DNA from: Anaerolineaceae bacterium UBA2260
Lineage (GTDB): Bacteria > Chloroflexota > Anaerolineae > Anaerolineales > Anaerolineaceae
NCBI GenBank assembly: GCA_002347485.1
Contig: DDXM01000037.1
Coordinates: forward strand, 1-64,000
DNA length: 64,000 bases
Direction: 5' to 3'
Under the pieces are notes generated by a model. The model did not search any database, was not told the origin of the DNA, and was given only the letters and a program-made list of their open reading frames with translations. Below, piece by piece: positions 23,198-33,997 of this stretch. Each line of letters begins with the position of its first letter. Position 1 is the stretch's first letter. The position numbers were made by a program, and so were the translations under genes.

Positions 23198-24925
23198 ATG
23201 AAAATATTGACCTTAGATCAGGAAAAAGTATTACAGCGCGAGCGGAACTTTCTCAATGACCTGCGCCTTAAATTTGTGGAGTATAACGCTGCACGCGAGG
23301 ATATCGAATCCCTCGGTCAATCCATCCGTCAGCTTGATGATCTGTTCCTGCTGGTCATTGTTGGCGAATTCAACGCCGGCAAGAGCGCGTTCATCAATGC
23401 ATTGCTGGGAGAAAAATGGCTCAAGGAGGGCGTGACGCCCACCACCTCGCAGATCACTATATTACGATATGGAGAAACCAGCCAGACCAGCCTGGTCGAG
23501 GAGGGACACACACTCATGCTCTTCCCGGTTGATCTGCTCTCCGAGTTGAGTATTGTTGACACTCCCGGAACCAATGCGGTGATCCGCCAGCATGAGGAAC
23601 TGACCACGCATTTCATCCCACGCGCTGACCTTGTTCTCTTTGTCACATCGGCCGACCGGCCTTTCACCGAAAGCGAGCGTGCGTTCATGGCGCATATCCG
23701 CGATTGGGGCAAGAAGGTTGTCATCATTCTCAACAAAACCGACCTGCTGCAGGACGAATCTGAACTTAACCAAGTGCTGGAATTTGTGCGTGAGAATGCC
23801 CACGCCCTATTGGGTAGCAGACCGGAGATCTTCCCGGTGAGCTCGCGCCTGGCGCTGCGCGCGAAAACTGGCGAACCACAGCTCTGGCAGCCCAGCGGAT
23901 TCGAGGCGTTGGAAAACTATATCCGCGAAAACCTTGACCAGGCTGAACAGATCAGGCTCAAGTTCCTCAACCCGCTTGGCGTGGCCGGGCATCTAACCGG
24001 CCGGTATTTTGAGCGGGCGGAAAACCAGCGACAGATCCTCGCGGAAGACATCAGCATGCTTCAGAACGTCGAACGCCAGCAGGCGGTGTATAAAACCGAT
24101 ATGCAAAAGGACTTCACTTATCGTATGTCGGATTTGGAGAACATTTTTTATGCCATGGAGAAGCGTGGAGATGAGTTTTTTGAAGACCGCTTCAGACTAG
24201 CCAGGGTGCTTGATCTACTGAAAAAGGAACGCATGCAGGAAGATTTCACACGCCAGGTCATCGCGGATCTACCGCAGCAAGTGGAGACGCGGGTCAATGC
24301 ATTGATCGACTGGCTGGTTGAGTCAGACTTGCAGCAGTGGAAAGCCATCACCGGTTACCTGGCAGAAAGGCAACGTGAGCACAAAGAAAATATTATTGGC
24401 GAGGGGATCAATGCCAACTTCCGCTACGACCGCAACCGTCTGCTGGATGCGATTGGCGGAGAGGCGGAGCAGGTGGTAAATAGCTATGATAAGAAGGCTG
24501 AAGCGCGCGGGATCGCCGAGCACGCAGCGAACGCGGTAGCCGCTTCCGCCGCGGTCGAAGCGGGCGCGATCGGGCTGGGCACGCTGGTGACGATTCTAGC
24601 CACCACAGCCGCCGCGGATGTTACCGGTATCCTGGCAGCCAGCGCGGTGGCAGCGTTGGGTTTCTTCATTATCCCGGCCCGCCGACGTAAAGCCAAGAAC
24701 GAACTGCATGTTAAGCTGACCGACCTGCGAAAAGATATGGTGGACTCGCTTAAACAGGAATTTGAAAAAGAGATCGATGGTAGCTTGAAACGCATCGAGG
24801 AGGCGATCACCCCCTACACGCGCTTCATCCGTGCTGAAAGCGAGCATACTGATAAGGTCCAGCAGGAGCTAAAAGCCGCTCAATTGGAGATCAGCCAGTT
24901 GCGCGCGCTGATCGAAAGCTGGTAA
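23198..24925 (+). CDS. Dynamin-like GTPase
   Basis: 575 residues. GTPase motifs: P-loop GEFNAGKSAFINALLG (about residue 57), switch threonines in VTPTTSQITIL, DTPGTNAV (about 119) and LNKTDLL (about 179). A long helical region follows, with a hydrophobic hairpin near residues 440-490 (AAVEAGAIGLGTLVTILATT...IIPARRRK) that fits a membrane-inserting paddle of bacterial dynamin-like proteins. The C-terminus is coiled coil (ELKAAQLEISQLRALIESW). Such proteins remodel or protect membranes. It is monocistronic, with its own terminator. Confidence 0.85.
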   Translation: MKILTLDQEKVLQRERNFLNDLRLKFVEYNAAREDIESLGQSIRQLDDLFLLVIVGEFNAGKSAFINALLGEKWLKEGVTPTTSQITILRYGETSQTSLVEEGHTLMLFPVDLLSELSIVDTPGTNAVIRQHEELTTHFIPRADLVLFVTSADRPFTESERAFMAHIRDWGKKVVIILNKTDLLQDESELNQVLEFVRENAHALLGSRPEIFPVSSRLALRAKTGEPQLWQPSGFEALENYIRENLDQAEQIRLKFLNPLGVAGHLTGRYFERAENQRQILAEDISMLQNVERQQAVYKTDMQKDFTYRMSDLENIFYAMEKRGDEFFEDRFRLARVLDLLKKERMQEDFTRQVIADLPQQVETRVNALIDWLVESDLQQWKAITGYLAERQREHKENIIGEGINANFRYDRNRLLDAIGGEAEQVVNSYDKKAEARGIAEHAANAVAASAAVEAGAIGLGTLVTILATTAAADVTGILAASAVAALGFFIIPARRRKAKNELHVKLTDLRKDMVDSLKQEFEKEIDGSLKRIEEAITPYTRFIRAESEHTDKVQQELKAAQLEISQLRALIESW

Positions 24926-24949
24926 AATTTGCGTTTTTCGATGACTGGT

Positions 24950-24983
24950 GATCCTGGTGGTAAGTTGACCAGGATCGCTTTTT
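24950..24983 (+). terminator. Terminator of the dynamin-like gene
   Basis: GATCCTGGT (24950-24958) pairs with ACCAGGATC (24968-24976) with a 9-base loop, then GCTTTTT. It just touches the stop codon of the convergent ABC gene. Confidence 0.8.
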
Positions 24984-26808
24984 ATTTTTCCATGAACTGA
25001 CGTTCATACAACTGCGCGTAGAGACCTTTTCGCTGCAGGAGTTCATCATGTGTACCCTGTTCAACGATGCGGCCGCCATCGATCACATGCACCTGGTCGG
25101 CGTTGCGTACCGTGCTTAAGCGGTGGGCGATCACCAATGCGGTGCGGCCGTGCAGCAGCCTGGCGATAGCGTCCTGTAACAGCGCTTCGGTCACTGAGTC
25201 AATGTTGGCGGTAGCTTCATCGAGGATCAGGATGCGCGGGTCAGTGAGCAGCGCGCGGGCGATGCTGATCAATTGCCGCTGCCCCTGCGAAAGGTTTACA
25301 CCGCCTTCGAGCACGCGGGTCTGGTAGCCATCCGGCAGGCGGCTGATGAATTCATGCGCGTTAGCCTGACGGGCAGCCTGCACCATCTCCTCATCGCTGG
25401 CATCTGGATTACCATACTTGATGTTTTCCGCCAACGTGCGCGAAAACAGGAAAGGATCCTGCGAGATCACCCGCACCTGTTTATGCAGCGAAGCGGTTGT
25501 GATCTGACGCAGGTCGACACCATCGATGGTGATGGCTCCCTCGGATACCTCGTAGAACCGGGCGATCAGGTTGGCGATGGTGGTCTTACCCGCGCCGGTC
25601 GGTCCGACCAGGGCGGCGGTTTTTCCCGCCGGGATGACCAGGTTAATATTCTCAAGCACTTCAGGCAGTTCCGGCCTGTATTTAAACGACACATTCGTGA
25701 ACCGGATCTCTCCGTGCTTGATCTCAAAAGGCCGCGCTTCCGGCGAATCACCGATCTCCACTGGCGTATCCAGCAGGTTCACAACCTGTTCACCACCCGC
25801 CATGGCAGATTGGAAAGTAGTGTAAATGCGGCTCAATTCCTGGATTGGTTGGAAAAAGCGCGATACATAGGTTAGAAAAGCGACCATGATGCCGAGGGTG
25901 ACCTCACCGCCCAACACGAATTTTCCGCCGAACCATAGCACGATCACAGTTGCCAGCATGCCGAGGATTTCGATCGTTGGCAGGAAGATAAAAGATAAGT
26001 TCATTGCCTTGATATAAGCGTTGCGATTGTAGCGGTTCACCTGCTCGAAGCGGTCCTGGCTGGTCTTTTCGCGCGTGAAAGCCTGGATGGCGCGGATACC
26101 ATTAATGTCTTCAGCCAGATCACCCACAACCGCTGCCACGCTGGAGCGGGTCTGGCGGAAAGCTTTGCGCGCCTGGCGTGAAAAGAGCCAGGTAGCCAGC
26201 ACCATCAGCGGCAGCACGATGAAGGTGAGCAAGGCGAGCTTGGGGCTCATGCCGAGCATGATGATGATGATCCCCACCAGCACCACTATGTCACCCAGCA
26301 GCGTGATGACGCCCTGCGAAAGCAATTCATTGATCTCGGCGACATCGTTGATGACGCGTGAAACAGTCACGCCGACGATGCGCTGGTCGTGGTAAGCGAG
26401 GGGCAGGCGCTGCAGATGGCGGAAGAGATCTCCGCGCAGGGTGGCCAGCACGCGCTGCCCGACCCACGCCAGCGAGTAGTTTTGGATCGAACTGACGACG
26501 AATAACAGGGCGAAGGCAAGAGCGATCAACACTGAAATGCGCCCCAAACCAACCAGGTCGCCGGGGGTGATGTACTGGTCGATCGCCACTTTGATCAGGT
26601 AAGGGGTGAGCAGGGTTAGCCCCGATTGAACCAGCGTGAGCAGGAACGCGACGAACATGCGCCATTTGTGAGGGGCAAGGTAGGCGAGCATGCGCCGCAC
26701 CACGCGCGGATTATAAACATCACCGCCCTTGATTTCTGCACTGCCAAAATCTTCAAGCAGCGAGCGGGGTCCGAGGCCGAACGAAGAGGGTCCGATGGAA
26801 AAACTCAT
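24982..26808 (-). CDS. ABC exporter half-transporter B (consensus catalytic Glu, variant signature)
   Basis: 608 residues: six-helix exporter domain (about residues 50-330) followed by the ATPase domain. Walker A is GPTGAGKTT, Walker B is ILILDEATANID with the catalytic Glu, and the H-loop is IAHRLST. The ABC signature is LSQGQRQ instead of LSGGQ. The gene overlaps the upstream half-transporter gene by ATGA, so they are translated together and form a heterodimer of the BmrCD/LmrCD/TM287-288 type, typically drug or lipid exporters. Confidence 0.88.
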   Translation of the reverse strand: MSFSIGPSSFGLGPRSLLEDFGSAEIKGGDVYNPRVVRRMLAYLAPHKWRMFVAFLLTLVQSGLTLLTPYLIKVAIDQYITPGDLVGLGRISVLIALAFALLFVVSSIQNYSLAWVGQRVLATLRGDLFRHLQRLPLAYHDQRIVGVTVSRVINDVAEINELLSQGVITLLGDIVVLVGIIIIMLGMSPKLALLTFIVLPLMVLATWLFSRQARKAFRQTRSSVAAVVGDLAEDINGIRAIQAFTREKTSQDRFEQVNRYNRNAYIKAMNLSFIFLPTIEILGMLATVIVLWFGGKFVLGGEVTLGIMVAFLTYVSRFFQPIQELSRIYTTFQSAMAGGEQVVNLLDTPVEIGDSPEARPFEIKHGEIRFTNVSFKYRPELPEVLENINLVIPAGKTAALVGPTGAGKTTIANLIARFYEVSEGAITIDGVDLRQITTASLHKQVRVISQDPFLFSRTLAENIKYGNPDASDEEMVQAARQANAHEFISRLPDGYQTRVLEGGVNLSQGQRQLISIARALLTDPRILILDEATANIDSVTEALLQDAIARLLHGRTALVIAHRLSTVRNADQVHVIDGGRIVEQGTHDELLQRKGLYAQLYERQFMEK

Positions 26809-28631
26809 GGGTTGCCCTCCTGTTTTTTGAGCTGCTGATTGTAGATGGAACGATATACGCTTGAGGTGGCCAGTAATTCTTCGTGCGTACCGCGCGCGGT
26901 TATGGCGCCGGAATCCAGCACCAGGATCAGGTCAGCGTTGCGCACAGTGCTGAGACGGTGCGCGATCAGGAAGGTCGTACGCTCCTTGACCAGCTCTGCC
27001 AATGCCAGTTGGATGAGATGTTCTGTCTCGGTATCCACCGAAGCGGTGGCGTCGTCGAGGATGAGGATGCGCGGATCTAGCAGCAGCGCCCGGGCGATGG
27101 CAATACGCTGCTTTTGCCCGCCGGAAAGGGTGACGCCGCGTTCCCCCACCTTTGTGTCATACCCATCCGCGGTTTGCAGGATGAAATTATGCGCCTGCGC
27201 GGCCTTGGCTGCTCTCACCACTTCCGCATCGCTGGCGTTCTCGTTGCCGAAGGCGATGTTCTCGCGGATGGTCGCGGCGAAGAGTGTGGTCTCTTGCAGC
27301 ACGATACCAATCTGCTCACGCAAGGATTTCAGCGTGACCTTGCGTATGTCGACCTCATCCACCAGGATGCGTCCGGCGGTTGGGTCGTAAAACCGTGGAA
27401 TCAGGTTGATGATGGAGGATTTTCCTGAACCGGTGAGCCCCAGTAAGGCTACTTTCTGACCGGGTTGGATATCGAATGAAATGTTATCAAGGATACGGTT
27501 GCGCCCGTAACCGAATGAAACGTTTTCGAACCGCACCCGCCCGCGCACATTTTTCAAAGCGATGGCGTCTGGGGCATCGCGTACTTCGGAAACAGTATCC
27601 AGCACATCGAAGATGCGTTCTGATGCCGATCCGGCAATGGCTACCGCGGGGATGATCATCCCCAGGCGGCGTACCGGGTCAACTAGCTGACCGACGTAAC
27701 TGATAAAGGCGACAATGGTGCCGATGGTGATACTTCCCTCGATCACCTGCGATCCGCCGTAGTAAATGATGGCGACCATGCCCAAGTTGGCGATGAGAAA
27801 CAGCAGAGGCAGGTTGAGTGACTGCATGCGTGCGGACAGGTTGGAGAGGCTAAACCAGCGGTCATTTTCCCGGTCGAAACGCTCGATCTCCGCTTCTTCC
27901 TGGTTGTAAGCCTTCACCACCCGCGTACCGCGCAGGTTCTGCTCCACCGTGGTGGTGAGCACGGCGAGCTGCTTTTGCACCAGCATGGAAAGCGGGCGGA
28001 AGCGTGCGCCAAAGCGTAGCGCCTGCAACACCAGCAGGGGCATGGTGAGCAGTACCAGCAAGGCCAGTTTCATGTCCATGGTTAACAAGATGACCGCGGT
28101 GATCACCAGCATCAGGCTGGCTTCGAGGATACGCAGGGTGGCACGCCCGGTGAGGAAGCGCACGCGCTCAACATCCTGCACGGCACGCGAAAGCAGCTCC
28201 CCGGTTTCAGATTGATCGTGGAAGGAAAAGGATAGTTGCGTCAGTTTACGCTGCAGGTCATTGCGTAGGTCGAAAGCCACGTTCTGCGAACTGGTTTCTG
28301 TGAACAGTCCCTGGAAATAATTGAGTACGCCTTTGATGAGTGTCAACACGAGCAGCGCGAGCACTGACCAGGTGAGCACGTTCAGTTGCTTGCCAATAAT
28401 TCCCTGGTCGATGATCCAGCGGGTGAATTGCGGTATCGCCGCGTTGATGGCCAGCATCAGCAGCAACGAGACATAGGCACCCGCTGTTTGCTTCCAATAC
28501 GGGCGCAGGTAGCCATACGCTCTGCGTAGGACTTGCAACAATGGCGCGGACGGCATGGGCAACGCGGCTGGTTGATTTGGACGTAGGTAACTGTTCTTTT
28601 TATCTTTCATCGGACAGGGAAAAGAATACAC
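26805..28631 (-). CDS. ABC exporter half-transporter A (degenerate Walker B, consensus signature)
   Basis: 608 residues from a GTG start, or 601 from an internal ATG (MKDKKNSYLRPNQ); neither has a clear ribosome binding site. Exporter domain, then ATPase domain with Walker A GLTGSGKSS, signature LSGGQKQ and H-loop IAHRLST. Walker B reads ILILDDATASVD, so the catalytic glutamate is Asp. With the LSQGQ of its partner this forms one degenerate ATP site and leaves one fully consensus site, the hallmark of asymmetric heterodimeric exporters. Confidence 0.87.
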   Translation of the reverse strand: MYSFPCPMKDKKNSYLRPNQPAALPMPSAPLLQVLRRAYGYLRPYWKQTAGAYVSLLLMLAINAAIPQFTRWIIDQGIIGKQLNVLTWSVLALLVLTLIKGVLNYFQGLFTETSSQNVAFDLRNDLQRKLTQLSFSFHDQSETGELLSRAVQDVERVRFLTGRATLRILEASLMLVITAVILLTMDMKLALLVLLTMPLLVLQALRFGARFRPLSMLVQKQLAVLTTTVEQNLRGTRVVKAYNQEEAEIERFDRENDRWFSLSNLSARMQSLNLPLLFLIANLGMVAIIYYGGSQVIEGSITIGTIVAFISYVGQLVDPVRRLGMIIPAVAIAGSASERIFDVLDTVSEVRDAPDAIALKNVRGRVRFENVSFGYGRNRILDNISFDIQPGQKVALLGLTGSGKSSIINLIPRFYDPTAGRILVDEVDIRKVTLKSLREQIGIVLQETTLFAATIRENIAFGNENASDAEVVRAAKAAQAHNFILQTADGYDTKVGERGVTLSGGQKQRIAIARALLLDPRILILDDATASVDTETEHLIQLALAELVKERTTFLIAHRLSTVRNADLILVLDSGAITARGTHEELLATSSVYRSIYNQQLKKQEGNP

Positions 28632-28769
28632 CCAAAAGGTAAAATATTCAAAGTGTGGTTTGTTATGTTTATTTGTCTCCTATGGTCACAAAAAAACGTT
28701 TGTGTAAATCAAAATAGGTCGAACCGGGAATAAGATATACTTTATTGAGTCAGTCCGATATTCGATGAG

Positions 28770-29858
28770 GTGAAGTGGGTGCGGATCGCGATCGTGCATG
28801 ACGCGTTGTGTGTAGCGGGAGGCGCGGAACGCCTGGTGTTGTGGATGGCGAAAGCCTTCCCTGGCGTGCCTATTTACACGTCCGTTTACCTGCCTGCTGG
28901 TACGTTCTCAGAGTTTCGGCATAGGGATGTGCGGGTATTACCGTTGGCACGCTTTATCCGCTCGGAGCGGCAATTTAAATTGCTTTATCCCTTGTGGCTG
29001 TACCTCATTCAGCGGTTGGATTTTCGTGATTTTGATGTCGTGTTATCCTCCTCCACCTACCTGGCGAAATTCATCACACCTGCCCCTGGCGTGAAACACG
29101 CCTGTTACCTCTATGCGCCGTTTCGCCTGTTGTGGAAACCCGAATCCTATAGCGGGGAGAGCCTGCCAACCCCGGTGGCAGCTTCCGGCATGGTCAAGAG
29201 AATTGTTCCGTTGCTGCGCAAGTGGGACCTGCGCCGCACCCGCGCCATTCCAAAGCTGGCCACCTCCTGCCGCAACATGGCGGACGAGATCCAGAAGGTC
29301 TACAGTATGCCCGCGGCCATCCTTTACCCGCCGGTGGAGATTCCCGCTGAGATACCCGCCAGGGAGGGGACGGAGTATTACCTCTCGGTCTCGCGGCTCA
29401 TCTCCCACAAGCGGGTTGACATTGCGGTTAAGGCTTGCGCTCAAACAGGCCGGAAACTGGTGGTGGTCGGCGACGGTCCGGAGCGGGCAAAGCTTGAGCA
29501 GATGGCGGGCGAGGGAATCACCTTTGCGGGCAGGGTGAGTGATGAGCAGTTACAAGCGCTATACCGCGGCGCGAAAGGGCTGATCTTCCCAAGTTATGAG
29601 GATTACGGCATTGTGCCGCTGGAGGCGCAAGCTTGGGGGGTACCTGTGATCGCGTATGGGAAAGGCGGCTCACTGGAGACCGTGCAGGAGAGCATCAGTG
29701 GGATGTTTTTTGACCGCCAGGAGGTGGATTCACTGGTGGAGGCGTTGAACAGGTTTGAAGCCGCTTCGTTCGATCCGGAGCAGATCCGCCGCTGGGTAAG
29801 CCGGTTTGATGTGAAAAGTTTCATGCGCGGGTTACAAGAGTTTGTCATGCAGGACTGA
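28770..29858 (+). CDS. Family 4 glycosyltransferase
   Basis: 362 residues from a GTG start (a second GTG three codons later, VRIAIVHD, is equally possible). GT-B fold: N-terminal RIAIVHDALCVAGGAERLV donor/acceptor start, and C-terminal EYYLSVSRLISHKRVDIAVKA, then FPSYEDYGIVPLEAQAWGVPVIAYGKGG with the E-x7-E type sugar-nucleotide site. It opens the polysaccharide locus, 50 bases before the initiating transferase. Donor sugar unknown. Confidence 0.85.
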   Translation: MKWVRIAIVHDALCVAGGAERLVLWMAKAFPGVPIYTSVYLPAGTFSEFRHRDVRVLPLARFIRSERQFKLLYPLWLYLIQRLDFRDFDVVLSSSTYLAKFITPAPGVKHACYLYAPFRLLWKPESYSGESLPTPVAASGMVKRIVPLLRKWDLRRTRAIPKLATSCRNMADEIQKVYSMPAAILYPPVEIPAEIPAREGTEYYLSVSRLISHKRVDIAVKACAQTGRKLVVVGDGPERAKLEQMAGEGITFAGRVSDEQLQALYRGAKGLIFPSYEDYGIVPLEAQAWGVPVIAYGKGGSLETVQESISGMFFDRQEVDSLVEALNRFEAASFDPEQIRRWVSRFDVKSFMRGLQEFVMQD

Positions 29859-29910
29859 GCCAGATAATAAACCTGACATCTGTTGTACAATACCATCAGG
29901 ATAAAAAGGT

Positions 29911-31377
29911 GTGACATTGGGGCTTTCCGGTAAAAAGACGAATCCCGGTCTTGGGATCACGAACGAATATAAACCTCTATTGGTTTCGGGCTTGCTTCTG
30001 GCTGCAGACCTGGTTGCCATCGTGCTGGCGTTCTTTATTTCATTCTTCGCGCGTAAGTGGCTCATTGGTCTAATCGGCGGGGTGTTGAGTTTTGAGCAAG
30101 TTGCCCCGCTCTTTTTGCTCGTTATCATTTTCATCCTTGTCATCTTCGTATTCGCTGGCTTTTACCCCGGGCATGGGCGCACCGGGGTGGTGGAGTTCCG
30201 GGAGATCGTTTACATTGTTTCCTTTGCACACATCATCGTCGGGCTCATAATCTTCATACTTGGGTATGGGCCGCGTTTATCCAGGCTGGTCTTCCTCTTT
30301 AATTGGATCCTGTCGCTCCTTTTGATCACATCATTCAGATTGATCCTGCACAACCGCGGATCGTTGCAGTCCTGGTGGGGTCAACCGGCGGTGATCATTG
30401 GCGGCTTACAGGATGCCAAAGCAGTTATCTGCCACCTGCAATCAGCGCGGCGCATCGCCTACCGGCCTGTGGCGGCAATCCTCCTTGATCGGGAGGAGTT
30501 TGAAAAATCGATCCTTGGAGTACCCTGCTTTGCGTACTCTGAAAGCCTGCTGGTAGAGATGCGCAAGCTGGACATTCGGTTGGCGATTTTCACCAGCCGC
30601 ACCACATCCGCGCATTTGGGATTCCGCAAATATTTGCAGAACCTGAGCCTGGTCTTCCCGAAACTCATCTATGTGTTGGGGGATTCCCCGCTCAACATGC
30701 TTGCCATGAAAACCATGGATCTCGACGGACACCCCGCGCTGCTTGTTCAATATAATCTGCTCAGCCCGGCGTCGCGTGTGCTGAAGCGCGTTTCCGACCT
30801 GCTGCTCAGCCTGGTATCGCTTGTCATCACTTTTCCACTTTTTCTTTTTTTTAGCCTGTTGATCTGGATCGATTCACCCGGACCAATCATCTACACCCAG
30901 CAGCGAATGGGAAGGGGTGGCAGGATCTTTAACATCTATAAGTTCCGTACAATGGTGGTAGGCGCGGAGGAAAAATTAAAAACCCTGGTCGAGGAAAATG
31001 AAGCTTTGCGCGTGGAATATGAGACCTACCATAAACTGCAAAACGATCCACGTGTCACGCGTGTGGGCAAGTTCCTGCGCAAGATCAGTTTTGACGAATT
31101 CCCCCAGATCCTCAATGTGATCAAGGGTGAGATGAGCTGGGTGGGCCCACGCGCTTACCTGCCCTCTGAACTCGAGCAGATGGGAGATTCGGCAGCGATC
31201 ATTCATCGCGTTTCGCCAGGGTTAACCGGTTGGTGGCAAGTGATGGGAAGGCACAGTTTGAGTTTTAGCGACCGTTTGCGGCTCGATGAATATTACATCA
31301 GCAATTTCTCGTTACTGATGGATGTTTTCATTATCTTAAAAACTTTTTTCGTCGTGATCAGCGGGCGCGGCGCCTGA
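29911..31377 (+). CDS. Undecaprenyl-phosphate sugar phosphotransferase (WbaP-like, full length)
   Basis: 488 residues from a GTG start. About four N-terminal spans (residues 20-150), a Rossmann-like central domain ([20 protein letters not shown]), a fifth span, then the catalytic bacterial sugar transferase domain: [53 protein letters not shown] and [12 protein letters not shown]. It transfers hexose-1-phosphate to the lipid carrier and starts repeat-unit assembly. A second initiating transferase with different domain order lies at 55726. Confidence 0.88.
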   Translation: MTLGLSGKKTNPGLGITNEYKPLLVSGLLLAADLVAIVLAFFISFFARKWLIGLIGGVLSFEQVAPLFLLVIIFILVIFVFAGFYPGHGRTGVVEFREIVYIVSFAHIIVGLIIFILGYGPRLSRLVFLFNWILSLLLITSFRLILHNRGSLQSWWGQPAVIIGGLQDAKAVICHLQSARRIAYRPVAAILLDREEFEKSILGVPCFAYSESLLVEMRKLDIRLAIFTSRTTSAHLGFRKYLQNLSLVFPKLIYVLGDSPLNMLAMKTMDLDGHPALLVQYNLLSPASRVLKRVSDLLLSLVSLVITFPLFLFFSLLIWIDSPGPIIYTQQRMGRGGRIFNIYKFRTMVVGAEEKLKTLVEENEALRVEYETYHKLQNDPRVTRVGKFLRKISFDEFPQILNVIKGEMSWVGPRAYLPSELEQMGDSAAIIHRVSPGLTGWWQVMGRHSLSFSDRLRLDEYYISNFSLLMDVFIILKTFFVVISGRGA

Positions 31378-31443
31378 GTGGAATTTACCTTCCAGCGAAT
31401 GCCATGTTCGTGAACCGTTTGATCAGTTCAGCGAGTTTGGTAG

Positions 31444-33978
31444 ATGAAGTCAAAGCCTGAGCGATTATTTAATCTTTTCCTCTTGGTCTCGATCATCGAG
31501 GGATTCATCGTTGCAGCAGTCATGCTTGCCATCCCTGGAGACCCCAAGAACGCCTTCCTTTTCGGCTATTCAAAAAATCGCCTGGTTCTAGTTGCAGCGG
31601 CCTTGGTCATTCTGACCATACTGGTCATCGCGTTATTCAACAAGAGAATTTATAACAGCTTGGTCCAACTTGCGAGCCGTTCAAAAAACATGGCGCGCGG
31701 CGCGCCGTGGTTTGGCGGGTTAGGCGCTTTGATGCTCTGGCTGACCGTTTTCACACCCGCTTACCGCCTTGAAGAGTTGGCTGCCAGTTTTACCCGCCTG
31801 CAGCCACTACTCATCTGGGTTGCCCTGATCATTGTCCAGTTCGCTCTGCTGGTCTGGCTCATAACTGGTGAAGGTAATTTCGTCAATATTAAGGCTGAGC
31901 TCAACCCTTATCGGCGGCTGATCTTTATTGGGTTCGCAATATTTGTTGCAACCTCGTTGGTTTTTCTTGTCCTCTCGCTCGCGGGAGGGGATTTTTCAGG
32001 CAATCAGCTGTACTTCCCACCCGGTGCTCCTCTTTCAGCGCTGCAGGTGATGGCTGCGTGGGTGGTCTTCCTGCTGCTGCTGATAGTCGAAAAGAAATAC
32101 AGGCTTGGTAAAGCGTGGGCTCGGATTCTGCCAGTGGTTTTCTTTATCGCCATCTGGGCAATCACTTTCGTTACCTGGCTTTCCACCCCGCTGGCCTGCA
32201 CCGATGACCGCCCGGGTCCGTACCCGCCCAATTATGTGTGTTACCCGCACGTAAATGACGCGGTGTACAGCATAGGGTCGCATTACATCACCCTCGGGCA
32301 TGGGGTGAACAATCACTGGTTGACCGACAAACCGCTTTACATGGCTTTTCTCGCCCTCGGTCAGGCGGTGGCAGGTCCGGGCATTGAGGATTATTTGATC
32401 TTCCAGGTAGCAGTGGTAGCGCTGTTGCCAGCGCTACTTTACTTTGCCGGGCGAAAAAAGGTTGGCAGTGCATTTGGGTTACTGCTGGCGGGGTTGGCAA
32501 CTTTGCAGGGGGCTTATAGTCTGTTGCTCTACCGTGCCGTGGGCAGCGTCAATGTCAAACTCGAAAATCCGGAAGTGCTCACCGCGCTTGTTTTGCTGGT
32601 TTTTGGCTTTACCTTGTTCAAATGGTTATCTGATCCAGATGATTTGAAGTGGGCGATCTTATCCGGCGGAACCCTGAGCCTGGCGACGCTGTTGCGATTC
32701 AACCCGGTGTTTATCATCCCTGTGCTCCTGCTGGTTTTGATCCTCGCGAACCGCAGGCATCTCCGTGGCGTGATTAAACCCGCGCTGTTATTCCTGCTGG
32801 CTTTTGGGCTGGTTTTTACGCCCTGGTTCCTCGCCGCGACCGATCGTAATGGGCGGAATCACTACTTTACGAAAATCGATGAAGTGATCTCGAGCCGTTT
32901 CGGTTCCAACCAGGACACCGCGCCGCAATCAGACAGTATTTCACCGGCAAAGAAAACAACGGCAGCGAAAGACGACATAATCACTTATCAGCTGGGTGCC
33001 ATTGACAAAGCCGGCGTGGAAGGCATTCTTTTCCATTTTCTCAACAATTACTACGGTGGATTGGCGAAATTACCCACAACGATTTTCCTGCATCCTATTG
33101 AAGAACAGGTGAATGAAGGAATCTGGGATATCCGGAGCGCGCAACCGCTGTGGAAGAAAAATCTACGAGTAGAGAATCTGCTGGCATTAGCGCTCAACCT
33201 GGCGCTGGTGCTGGCTGGCGTGATCGCAGCGTGGAAGAAATATGGCCTCGCCGGACTAACCGGCATCATCATTCAGGCAGGTTATTACGCCGGGAACGCG
33301 GTCTCGCAGACTTCGGGCGGCAGGTACCTCGAGCCGGTGCATTGGGTCACGCTGGTATATTACTGCCTGGGAATCCTAACCCTCACGCTGTTGTTGTTCA
33401 GAGTTTTCTCCCGCCAAAGTGAGATATTCGGCGAAATTCCTTCTGCTAACGGATCGGCACCCCTGAAGCGCTCATACGGAAAAAGAATAATATTTTCCCT
33501 GCTGGGGTACTGCCTGCTGATTGGGCTGGTGCTGCCTGCGCTGAATCTGTTGCCCTCTTCGCTGCCGGCGGAAAATGACATTGCCATAGAGGAGAAGGCT
33601 TATACCGTCCTCTCAACCGCAGGTGTCGTCACCGAATCTCAGTGGACGGCATTCCTGGCTAACGACGATCATGTGCTGGTGCAGGGGGTGGGGTACCACC
33701 CGCGTTACTATCGAAGTAATTTTTATCGCGCGGGGAATTTGAGCTTTGAGTTGATGCTGCTGGCAAAGGATCACGTTTTCGTCGGTTATTCCCCCCGCAT
33801 CGAGCCGCGGGAAACCTTCAGCGACGGCAGCGGGGTGATATTGGTGGGCTGCCGCATCGGAGAGGATACACTTTGGGCAGCCGAGCGGGTGATCCTCGAG
33901 TCGATTGCCGTGATCCAGCTGGACTACGAGGAACAACTTTTGCTGGATGGACAGCCGGATTGGAACTGCGGACAGTAG
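31444..33978 (+). CDS. Large polytopic membrane glycosyltransferase (GT-C / family 39-like)
   Basis: 844 residues with about 14 hydrophobic spans in the first 700 residues and a soluble C-terminal part. A loop with charged and aromatic residues (DDRPGPYPPNYVCYPHVND, then HGVNNHWLTDKPLYMAFLALG) after the fifth or sixth span resembles the extracytoplasmic catalytic loop of PMT/ArnT-like GT-C enzymes, which use polyprenyl-phosphate sugars. No exact family is recognised. Its place between the initiating transferase and sugar-nucleotide genes supports a role in glycan assembly or decoration. Confidence 0.6.
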   Translation: MKSKPERLFNLFLLVSIIEGFIVAAVMLAIPGDPKNAFLFGYSKNRLVLVAAALVILTILVIALFNKRIYNSLVQLASRSKNMARGAPWFGGLGALMLWLTVFTPAYRLEELAASFTRLQPLLIWVALIIVQFALLVWLITGEGNFVNIKAELNPYRRLIFIGFAIFVATSLVFLVLSLAGGDFSGNQLYFPPGAPLSALQVMAAWVVFLLLLIVEKKYRLGKAWARILPVVFFIAIWAITFVTWLSTPLACTDDRPGPYPPNYVCYPHVNDAVYSIGSHYITLGHGVNNHWLTDKPLYMAFLALGQAVAGPGIEDYLIFQVAVVALLPALLYFAGRKKVGSAFGLLLAGLATLQGAYSLLLYRAVGSVNVKLENPEVLTALVLLVFGFTLFKWLSDPDDLKWAILSGGTLSLATLLRFNPVFIIPVLLLVLILANRRHLRGVIKPALLFLLAFGLVFTPWFLAATDRNGRNHYFTKIDEVISSRFGSNQDTAPQSDSISPAKKTTAAKDDIITYQLGAIDKAGVEGILFHFLNNYYGGLAKLPTTIFLHPIEEQVNEGIWDIRSAQPLWKKNLRVENLLALALNLALVLAGVIAAWKKYGLAGLTGIIIQAGYYAGNAVSQTSGGRYLEPVHWVTLVYYCLGILTLTLLLFRVFSRQSEIFGEIPSANGSAPLKRSYGKRIIFSLLGYCLLIGLVLPALNLLPSSLPAENDIAIEEKAYTVLSTAGVVTESQWTAFLANDDHVLVQGVGYHPRYYRSNFYRAGNLSFELMLLAKDHVFVGYSPRIEPRETFSDGSGVILVGCRIGEDTLWAAERVILESIAVIQLDYEEQLLLDGQPDWNCGQ

Positions 33979-33997
33979 ACTGAAACTATTCGCGTAG

